Part shown: positions 55,645-64,000 of the stretch, one piece after another
Layout of the letters: each line of letters starts with the position of its first letter
How positions within the stretch are numbered: position 1 is the first letter of the stretch
Assembly: GCA_907165135.1 (NCBI GenBank)
Contig: OU015567.1
Coordinates: 12,715,001 to 12,779,000 of the forward strand
Reading direction: 5' to 3'
Length of the DNA: 64,000 bases
Source: Oikopleura dioica
Lineage: Eukaryota; Chordata; Appendicularia; Copelata; Oikopleuridae
Made by a program: the position numbers and the translations under genes
The notes under the pieces: generated by a model
Seen by the model: only the letters and a program-made list of their open reading frames with translations
Databases searched by the model: none
Told to the model about the DNA's origin: nothing

Positions 55645-55924
55645 ACGCTCTTTGTTTAATAAAACAACTGGAAAGATGTTTCCCTCCTGTTCAAATCCTC
55701 CCTCATCAAAAATTTCCCTTTTTCTCAGCTCTGAAAAACCAATTCTTTGGCGAGCTGATAAGCCCACTATTTATTGGCGGAATTTAGTTTCGCTCCTGAT
55801 TCGAAAATACAAAACAGAATACACTAAGTATAATAAAATTTTCACTTCTAAAGTGGCTGAAGTTTGAGCATCAAAAAAGCTAATTTTATCCACTTTTCTC
55901 TTTGTTTATTCTTCGATCACTAGA

Positions 55925-57684
55925 ATGCCGCAACTGAAGTTGGTGGCGTTGCACGAGTTTCTCGTAGAGCAGGACGCCAGGGTCATTGATGAATTGTACA
56001 GACATCCGGCTACTTGTATGTCGGTTTTTCGAGAGCTTCCCCAAGTCGCCAAGCATATCATTATTCGGGAAAGGATGAAACTCTCAGTTGCCCGAGATAG
56101 GCTTTTGTCTCTTTGCCTCGGAAGTCGACCATTGAAATATCTGTAAAGGGGCCTATTTCCTGATCTTGCCCGTGAGAATCCTCGATAAAGATACTATTCA
56201 TAAACCAGCAAATAGCAAAGCCGCTAATTGAATCGTGGGTAGCAGATGAGCACCGCGAGAAATTCGAAGAAGCGATGGAAATCATCACTGGCTTGAGAAT
56301 TTGGGAGAACACGAATGATGGGATCGCCTACAATCTCAATAACTCCTTCAGAACTCATCTTCAGGAGGCGCTTTTTGGTGGAGGAGAGACTTGGCGTCCG
56401 GCGGTCGAGACTTTAGGGTGAGCTCAATTTCGGAGTTGAAATGTTTTTGACTGTTATGAAATAGGAAAGATAAGAATGCGAAGACAGTGGAGCAGCTCGA
56501 CGCGTACACGAAGGAAAGATGGGACCAGGAAGGATTGAGAGGAATTCTATTATAAATTCCGTTTTGATTGATGCTTTTCTTTTTTAAATCTTCATGAAGA
56601 TTTTGAGCTACTTGACACAGGAGCAGGGAAAATTGTCAGAAGAAGTGATCTCTTTATTGAAATACGCTGGGCTTTGTGATGCAAATGGCGAGAAGCGATT
56701 TCAATTCTTGCTTCTTGATCGATCGAGTCAAGGTTTTAGCCATTGGTTTTATCAGCTGAAATGAGCTTGGTTTAGTTTGGTACTTGCTTGTTCAGTACTT
56801 GGGATATGTACAAAAACTCGGGCTGAGCCTTGTAAATGTGCTTGCATTTGTTCTTCAACTCGGATATTGCAGCTTTGGAACTGACTATCCGTGCGACAAC
56901 TCGAACCAAGAAATATGCCGCGTTATTCAGCACTTTCGAGAGATGGGACTGGTTTTTAAACGAAAGAGCAAAGAAATGGTCGGTCTCAAATCTTTCTTTT
57001 CGAAAACAAGGGTTTTTAAGAGATTTTATCCGACTCGTCTTGCTCAATCGATCAGTATCGCGGGTGGGAAAAAGACTTCATCAGAAGATGTTCAAGAGCA
57101 GTTCATTCTTGTGGAAACAAATTACAGAATTTACGCGTACACAGATTCGGAGCTACATTACGCGCTCATCTCTCTCTTTGCCGACGTTCAATACAGGAAA
57201 GGCTTGTTACCAGCTTTACAGACTGTCTCAAAAAGGATATGCTGATAAGTCGGAATAAGATTCCCATACATGATTGTTGCCCAAATGTCACGTGATTCAA
57301 TCCAGCAATCGGCCGATTATGGAATATCCGCAGAGCAGATTTTGAACTACTTGCGCTCGAGTGCCCACCCTGTGGCCAGGAAAAACAAGCACTGGGTTCC
57401 ACAAGTACGGGCTTCTATAATTTATCTTTCAATAATTTCTTTGTTAGGTTGTATCAGATAACATCCATCTTTGGTGCAAAGAACGCGATCGATTGCAGTT
57501 CAGCGACGGTCTTCTTTATCACCAGTTTTTGGACCAAGAAGCGTTTGAAATGTTGAAGAGTTATGCGCAGGATATCCGGGCGCTAGTTTGGTCGAACGAT
57601 GATCGAAGGTTTATGGTTGTCGCGCCGTGGTCGCATGAGCAAATCAAGGGATACTACAAACAGATCAAAGACGGGATGATGTGA
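55925..57684 (+). CDS. GTF2H4: GTF2H4, TFIIH subunit p52
   Basis: p52 (Tfb2) anchors and stimulates the XPB helicase in TFIIH. Eight exons give 440 aa (human 462): 55925-56068, 56191-56417, 56465-56528, 56600-56732, 56776-56972, 57021-57196, 57260-57404, 57448-57684. Family blocks: ELYRHPATCMSVFRELPQVA, KTVEQLDAYTKERW, RFQFLLLDRSSQVWYLLVQY, HFREMGLVFKRKSK, RFYPTRLAQS, FILVETNYRIYAYTDSELHY, QYRFPYMIVAQMSRDSIQQS and HLWCKERDRLQFSDGLLYHQ. Four introns have no GT donor and fit only as GA-AG (56069-56190, 56529-56599, 56973-57020, 57197-57259); the 48-bp one is in frame and free of stops. Frame, length and conserved blocks all agree once these are removed. Confidence 0.92.
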
Positions 57685-58073
57685 CTCTCTTTTTTCTCTT
57701 TCTTTCTGTACAATTTTAATACGTCATGTGATAATGTGTCGATTTTCCCACTGCCCTGTCTGATCCTCCAGCGACGCTCCTCACTTCCATTGTCGACCAA
57801 GTGTGTTATTTGTCGTTTAACTCGCCATAGGCGTGAATTCGCCATATCCAACACATACGATACCTTTTTAACATCGGCTGTGATATTTAGAATGGCGAAA
57901 GGGCTCGATAAGACAAAATGTTGAAAAAGAGAGAAAATTTATTCATTATTTAAATTTTCATCAACAATGTGGAGCTTTTTAAATTTATAAAAAAGAGGTT
58001 TCTTATTAAATATCAACATTTAGTTTATTTTTTTTAATTTCCCTTTGAAGAGGATGATTATCGAGCCTGATTT
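57685..58073. other. Short gap between GTF2H4 and RanGAP
   Basis: AT-rich, with no clear ORF. The first exon and start codon of the RanGAP gene are probably here; ATGs at 57891 and 58050 were considered, but neither splices convincingly. Confidence 0.35.
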
Positions 58074-61000
58074 AAAGTCGAAGCAAGCGACCTAATCAGA
58101 GATAGTCAAACAGTTTCATGTGAAAAGCTAGCGAATGTAAAAATCACGACAAAAGAGGATGCAGCTCCAATTGTCAAGGCGATTGAGTCCGTCGACAAAC
58201 TCGTCACGCTCAACATCGACGGGATCTCCTTGGGAATCGACGGAGCGGAAGCAATCGCAGATGCGATTTCGAAAACTCCGACGTTGAAAAACTGCGAGTG
58301 GGGCAACTGTTTCAAGGCCAGAATGTTGGAAGAGATTCCTCCAGCGCTGATAAATCTCGCGAAGGGTTTGGACAAGTCTGGCGCTAGAATCAAAAAGTTA
58401 GATCTGTCAGACAACGCTTTTGGTCCAAACGGAGCCCGGGGAGTTAAACCTATTTTGGAAACAGACGCATGTTTGGAAATGGAAGAGCTCTTATTGAACA
58501 ACTGTGGACTTGGAGAGGGAGGAGGCGAAATCGTCGGAGCAGGGCTCGAAATCCTCAATGAAAACATCAGAAAAGCAGGACTTACACCAAAACTGAAAAT
58601 CTTTATCGCTGGACGAAATCGCCAAGAAGTCAAAGGCAGTGCCGCCTTGGCCGTTGGGTTCCAAAAGCTTGGCAGTTTGGAAGAAGTAACAATGCATCAA
58701 AATGGAATCACATGGAAGGGAGCAGCAGCGCTGGCCGAGGCTTTCAAGCACTGCCCTATGAGATTGATAAATTTAAACGACAATATTCTCACTGAAAAAG
58801 GAGCTCACGCCGTCGCCCTTGCTTTGAGACAGATTCCGACTTTGGAAATTCTCGATCTTGGAGATTGTCTTCTTCGTGATAAGGGAGCTCAATCTCTCGC
58901 TGCTGGTCTCAAAAGCTGCCCTAATATCCACACTGTTATTTTTTCATATTCTGCGGTGAGAATCGAAGGAGCTTTGAAAGTTCTCGAAGCTCTTCCGCTT
59001 GATCAGATGGAGAAGATCGACCTTGACGGAAATTGCTTCGGGGATGAAGGCTGTGAGCAATTACAAGCTATCAGTGAACTAGGTAAGGAGAATCTATCGG
59101 TTTGAAGAATGAGTAATTTATTGAAAAGTCAGGATTAGTTTCACATAGATTTATAAGAAGCCGGGCTGTATGCCGCTCATCAAACAGATTCTGAATAAAA
59201 TCATATGATTTATTCAATTTTCATAACAGCTCCCGTTTTTCACCGGGCCTTCAGAATTATCAAAAAACGTACGTTGTCGGGAAACCGTTTGAATTTACCG
59301 GGAAAAGAACCGGGTATTCAGCAAGAAGTTGTCCTTTTTCTTTACTTTCCTTCCTTTTCGCTCGCTGGTAGATCAGCTTACACGCATTTTCATGGAAAGA
59401 TCGAATACAATTTTTTCCGAATGTCGTCAAAAAACCAGTTGATCACCTGATCAATATCTTTATGGTTGTCCTTTAGTTGGCGATTTGGAAAATGACGAAG
59501 GTGATGAAGATGAAAGCGAGAACGAAAATGCTGTGACAGATTCAGAGGATGAAGCCGAGCATTACCAAGAATCTTCTGTCGACATTGTCACGGAGCTTCA
59601 AGTTGGCTGCATGAAAAACGTCGCCCTTGGTAATGAGCCGAGTGCTGTTGACGAAGAATTCGAAGCGATGCTTGAAGAAAGCACGACAGTTGATTTCCAC
59701 GGAAAGGGACTCAAGGGTAAGCCAATCAATCATCATTAGACGAGGTGCACCTGTCCAACCTTTTTATTCAGTGAATGACGAAAACGATGCGCAACCTATC
59801 ATCGATGCGATAAACCAAAAGGACCGATTGATAACGCTCAGACTTTCAGGAAATACACTTGCACCGGAGGGTGCCAAGGAAAGGAATTTTGAATTTTGAA
59901 ATCATGGAAGAGACCGACTCTAAAAAATCAACCACTTTTACATTCCAAGAAAAGGCGATAGCTTTAGCACTAAAAGGTCGAAATGAGCTTCAGCATTTGC
60001 TCCTCGCAGATATCTTCACTGGCAGATTAAAGGATGAAATTCCAGTAGCGATTCAACATTTGAACGATGCTCTGAATCTTGGAGAGGGATGTCGTCTTCG
60101 AACTTTGGACTTGTCTGATAACGCGTTTGGTCCTAACGGTGCCAAAGCTGTTGAACCATGGCTCAGAACAAAGTGCTGTCTCAAATTGGTTTCTCTGAAT
60201 TGACATAATTTTACGTTAATACTTTTTTAGCAAAACTTACTGCTAAACAACAACGGTCTCGGCGTTTTCGGAGCCAAAATGATCGCTAACGGTCTTGGCG
60301 ACCTGTTCAAGCTCTCGCAAAAACTTAACGTGAAACTGATGCTACGAAAATTCATTGCTGGGCGAAACAGACTTGAAATCGAAGGAACTGCCGCACTTGC
60401 TGAACAATTTGGAAAGATTGGAAGCCTCGAAGATTATCAATCGCCGCAGAATGGAATTCAAGCGAAAGGAATTGAAGCGCTCGCGATCGGTTTATCTACG
60501 AACTCAGGCCTAAAGGTAGTGGTTGTACTCTTGCTTTTTCATAATCTTAGTAGATACTGAATATCAATGACAACATCGTGACCGAACGAGGCGTGGCCAG
60601 TCTTGTGCCCGTGTTTAAAAACTGCAAGAAACTCGAACGTCTCGACCTTGGGGATTGTTTAATTCGCTCCAAAGGTGCGAAAATCGTCGCAGAGAATTTG
60701 CCCGGGCTTCCTAAACTGCGGCAAGTCAATCTCAGGCTTGTGTTTTCACAACATAAATATCAAACACGATTCACGCCAAAGAAAGGCATTTAAACTTTGA
60801 ACTCTCGAGTCTGAAAATTACTCTGTTTGAAAGCACATGGAAGTTTTAACGAAGTCAACGCTAACGCTGGGCTTGCCGTTGCTAATGCTTCTGGCAGTTT
60901 GAAACTCTTGGAAAGCTTGAATCTAAATGGCAATCAATTTGGAGAAGTCGGTTGTGAGGAGATTCTGGAAGCTATGAAAGGTTTTTTCGAGGCTTTGATG

Positions 61001-61634
61001 AATATCCTTTCTCATAAATATTTTAGCTTTAAAATCAGAACACAAACTAGTGGAATTAGACGAAGACAACGGCGAGCCAGACGAAGAAGACGAGGACGAC
61101 ATTGCATCAGCAACTGTTGAGGAATTTGTCGAGTCACCATCTCTGGAGACCTTCCTCGGCCTCGGCGAGGGTAAGACCCCTTAAACTTCTTTAAAATGAG
61201 CTCATTATGCTCCTAATGAAAAAACGTACGACGCCGGGTCGCGTGTTTAGTACCAGTAAAGACTTTATGTCTTTTATGCTCGCACTTTCGAATTTTGACG
61301 AGTTTTTTAAGATCGTGTGGAATTGCTTCAAAAAGTCACTGGACAAGCTAAAGAAGCTGCTGAGTTAGCTGTTAAGCTCATGGGCTCCTGTAACCGCAGT
61401 AAATTGCAAGAATCGAATGTCATTTCAGTCGAAAAGGCGCTTGATATGCTGCTGCGAAGTTTGTTCAGGCTAGTGATCAGAAACTTTTTTGTTTTGCATA
61501 ATTTATTGGATATTTTTGATATTTCGGGCAATAGATGAATAGCATTTTTTATCAATAGGCGTGAAGTCAGAAAGGCGCACATGTCAGAAAACGATGGTTG
61601 GAAGTTTTACGATTTTCTTTTTAAATACTATTGA
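58074..61634 (+). CDS. RANGAP1: RanGAP with tandemly duplicated leucine-rich GAP domain
   Basis: RanGAP activates Ran GTP hydrolysis at the nuclear envelope. Exons: about 58074-59082, 59477-59716, 59772-59878, 59955-60188, 60231-60515, 60554-60734, 60834-60980, 61027-61170, 61312-61468, 61559-61634. The first LRR unit (KITTKEDAAPIVKAIESVDK, LDLSDNAFGPNGARG, IFIAGRNRQEVKG, INLNDNILTEKGAHA, NCFGDEGCEQLQ) is followed by an acidic stretch (DLENDEGDEDESENEN), which reads in frame into a second complete LRR unit (TTVDFHGKGLK, DIFTGRLKDEIPVAIQHL, LDLSDNAFGPNGAKA, FIAGRNRLEIEG, NINDNIVTERGVA, NLNGNQFGEVGCEE). A second acidic stretch and a short RanGAP C-terminal domain end it. In the first unit the GAP-loop region reads NCFKARMLEEIPPAL instead of MFTGRL. 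The first codons are not located. Three introns need GA, GG and GC donors. Confidence 0.82.
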
Positions 61635-61749
61635 ATATGTACAGGGATGAAGTAGAATCAAAGTATACAAGAAGTGATAAAATTATCGGTTTCGAATTGA
61701 AGTTACATTGGATAGAAATGAGTTCGGAAGAATAAAGATAGAGTCAACC

Positions 61750-63325
61750 TTACATTGTAAATTCTAATGCGCCGAGGCCTCCTACAGTCATACTTGTTGG
61801 ATCGGACCAGTAGCTTGAGTCTGGCGAGCCATTCGGATCAGGTCCCCAGGTGAGGGCTGAGTTTGGATCTGGATTTCCTCCGCTTCCATACATGGCGTCG
61901 AAAGCATTTCCATATCCGCCGCCGCAGTAGAATTGATCGATTCCGGGCAGACCAGAGCTAGACTGATCGCTGGCAAAGGAAACAGCGCTGCCTGGGGAGG
62001 AGTCTTCCAATCCAGTACTGTAATATCCGTTCTGACACCAGTCGTTCATTGGCGGCATGCTGAGCGGCGGCGAGCCACTTTCATGTGCAGGCAGCATGGG
62101 ATCACCAAGCACGGTGGATCCATCGGGCGAGAAGGTTCTCACAGGTGCTTGAATCGGGATACCCATTGATTGACTGTAGCTTGGCATCATGTTCTGCGAG
62201 CTGAAGTCGATCGAGCTCACTGGCTCTGATTTGGCAACGGGAACTGGTCGTTTGTACGGCTGAGTACGGTTCTCAGCTCGCTTTCGACGGTTGTTCTGGG
62301 CAGCGCTACGGCCATTGTTGCTGTAACTACTGCTGCCAGAGATTGGGAGGTAATCGTTCTGTTTACGCTGCTCAGCGTCGAGGAAGGCCTTGGCGAAGGG
62401 GTTGTGTCGGATCTTGAGTGAAGTGATCTCTTCGTTCTGGTAGGCGGTGACAGCGATGAATCGAGTCATCGGAAAGGGCTGGGTCTTGACGAATTCTTGC
62501 GCTCCAGCGGTTCCGCCGATTTTGATTATGTGAACTCGAGGCTCGTATTTGTGAAGCGAGTGGAGCATGATCTGCTGGCCGTTGTGCTGGTTGAGTTTGT
62601 TCGTGAGCTTGACTTTTGAGAAGCTAAGGGGCTGCTTCATCCAGTGCGAGCCAAAGTTTGGCGAGTCGGGGTGCATGTAAACGCAGGAGGGAACCTGAAA
62701 ATTTTGGTTAGAAAAGATATGTATTTCTGTAGCGATAAATCACGCAAGTAATGGGGAGATGTTCGATCAACCTTATTTTTTGCTCTAAGTTATTCTTGAT
62801 TGATTGTTTGCTCAACGAACAAGTTAGACTTGGACATGAGAATCAAGAGAACGACATAAAACTGTCTGTATTTGGTAGTTATCTTGTAAATTACCACAAA
62901 TGATGAAGAGATAAATTACCTGTGGTTCGGGTTTTCCGCCGGGGACCCATTCGCCGTTGACGTACTTCCAGCGGTGATTGTCTGCTGCGGTGAAGTCGAG
63001 AAGGACGGTATACATGGCATTTTCGTCCAAGCCCTTTGTTCGGACCTGAAAAATTGAATTAAAATCAGTTTTCTGATGACTCTTCTTATACTGACTATTT
63101 GGAATTTTCATTTTCTCTTACCTTCATTACTGGGAACATTCGTCGGCCATTTTTGGTTACGATCATTTCGTTCGTCAAGTTGGAAAATTTGTTCCAGAGT
63201 GGTTCATCTTCGAGTTTGACCTGTAAAATTGTTTTAAATTCCTATTTCACTATCGAAAATATTACCTCGATCTGGTCGGCTTCGCTTGGGGCATCTTCGA
63301 TTTTGATATCGAGTGGGGACATCAT
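61750..63325 (-). CDS. T: Brachyury (T), T-box transcription factor
   Basis: Brachyury specifies notochord in chordates. Minus-strand exons 63325-63266, 63220-63122, 63045-62920 and 62694-61750 give 409 aa. T-box blocks: [119 protein letters not shown] and [15 protein letters not shown] nuclear-localisation-like cluster ([10 protein letters not shown]) follows, and the C-terminus is Ser/Pro/Gly-rich. The start [13 protein letters not shown] is chosen as the first in-frame ATG; the open frame continues upstream to an acceptor-like site near 63390 (SLKYSIWVTK), so an upstream exon is possible. The intron positions split the T-box at typical places. Confidence 0.95.
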
Positions 63326-64000
63326 CTCTGATTTGAGTCTCTGGATAATTTTTGTCACCCAAATGGAATATTTCAGACTGTTGTGAGAAATCTATCCGGG
63401 TTAATTTAGGCACACGTGGTGGGGTTGGTGAGTATTGAAATTCGGATTTTTTGCAGCTATCTGTGAAAAGCTCGTCAATCACTTTGAGGGTCGAGGTTTT
63501 TCTGAGTCTTCTTATGTAGAGCTGTAGCGGGAGGGAGCTATTTGTTTAGTTAGTTGAAGGCAACAACGAGTAAAAGTTGTGTCCTGCTGGGGCGCACCTA
63601 TCACCACCGCGCACGCGCACCCTGCAATGCGGAAAATTTCAAGAACATCAGATACCGATCTACATCCGGGATTATCAAATTTTCGGCTTTTATACGCTTG
63701 ATATACAAGTTCCTCCATTCGAACTAAGATTGGTCAGACGATTCTTAGTGACAATAAAATGTATTTTTATAACGTCAATTATCATTCTTTTGAAACTAAG
63801 AGACCCGAAAAGGATTATATAATCAAATATAATTGAAAAGATGTGACAGTGACACTGTTACTCAATCGTTTAATCTAACCTGGTCTGTAAAATGAACCAA
63901 AAATTTATTGCATTCTATCTGATCGTCCTTGATTTCAAAATCTCTATTCAAAATTAAAATCGGGTAGTTTTCTTCAACCCTTTTTGAATCTGGCCCTAAT
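63326..64000. other. Upstream region of Brachyury
   Basis: It contains the candidate TATA box and 5' leader or first exon of Brachyury (63326-63690) and presumed promoter and enhancer DNA beyond. Apart from the TATA box I see no feature. Confidence 0.4.
63687..63694 (-). promoter_or_regulatory. Candidate Brachyury TATA box
   Basis: On the minus strand TATAAAAG lies about 360 bp upstream of the chosen start codon, reading towards the gene. Initiation near 63660 would give a leader long enough for the acceptor-like site near 63390. Confidence 0.45.

Noticed and set aside
63512-63718. Minus-strand ORF upstream of Brachyury
   Set aside because: It spans the TATA box, so most of it would lie upstream of the transcription start.

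Overview
The window is nuclear DNA of a compact animal genome, most likely the larvacean tunicate Oikopleura dioica or a close relative. The evidence is a chordate gene set that includes Brachyury (T), very short introns (34 to 60 bp is common), many small multi-exon genes a few hundred bases apart on the same strand, AG acceptor-like sites just upstream of start codons (as expected for spliced-leader trans-splicing), and several introns that seem to begin GA, GG or GC instead of GT. All gene models below were spliced by eye. Most close in frame over all exons; the exceptions are named.

Layout. 0.2-4.2 kb: TAF3 (histone fold and PHD finger, +). 4.4-4.8 kb: a small secreted cysteine peptide (-). 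5.1-10.5 kb: SMAD4 (+), with a hairpin element in one intron and a complete minus-strand membrane-anchored coiled-coil gene in another. 10.9-16.4 kb: a KDM6/UTX-type histone demethylase (+), with all of ATG7 on the minus strand in one intron. 16.8-19.3 kb: CCZ1 (+). 20.4-23.1 kb: WDR83 and ILRUN (+, 148 bp apart). 24.5-25.3 kb: a PH-domain protein. 26.0-28.7 kb: a GT31 glycosyltransferase. 29.1-29.9 kb: a small secreted protein behind a TATA box. 31.3-37.4 kb: a ninein-like centrosomal protein (-), whose stop codon lies inside a transposon end. 39.4-41.2 kb: a secreted kelch protein. 41.4-42.4 kb: a four-pass membrane protein (-). 42.7-43.6 kb: a hAT-like non-autonomous transposon. 44.2-45.9 kb: TMEM30/CDC50.

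46.4-53.8 kb is a tight plus-strand run: a CCDC92/74-like protein, FAHD2, a dynactin-p24-like protein, TTLL1 and an ING3-like protein. Gaps are about 105 to 290 bp, so this may be an operon. TTLL1 carries a 1.3-kb hAT-like element with a second element nested in it. 54.7-61.6 kb: a COX5B-like protein without its zinc cysteines, GTF2H4 (TFIIH p52), and a RanGAP whose leucine-rich GAP domain is duplicated in tandem. 61.7-63.3 kb: Brachyury (-).

Most of the genes are housekeeping or developmental regulators: chromatin and transcription (TAF3, KDM6, ING3, GTF2H4, SMAD4, T), autophagy and endolysosome function (ATG7, CCZ1), and microtubules and cilia (ninein, DCTN3, TTLL1). The strongest unusual signals are the cluster of GA-AG introns with matching atypical donor (GAAARG) and acceptor (AAG) ends, the tandem RanGAP, the loss of COX5B zinc ligands, a transposon end supplying a C-terminus, and four separate terminal-repeat elements sitting in or against genes.
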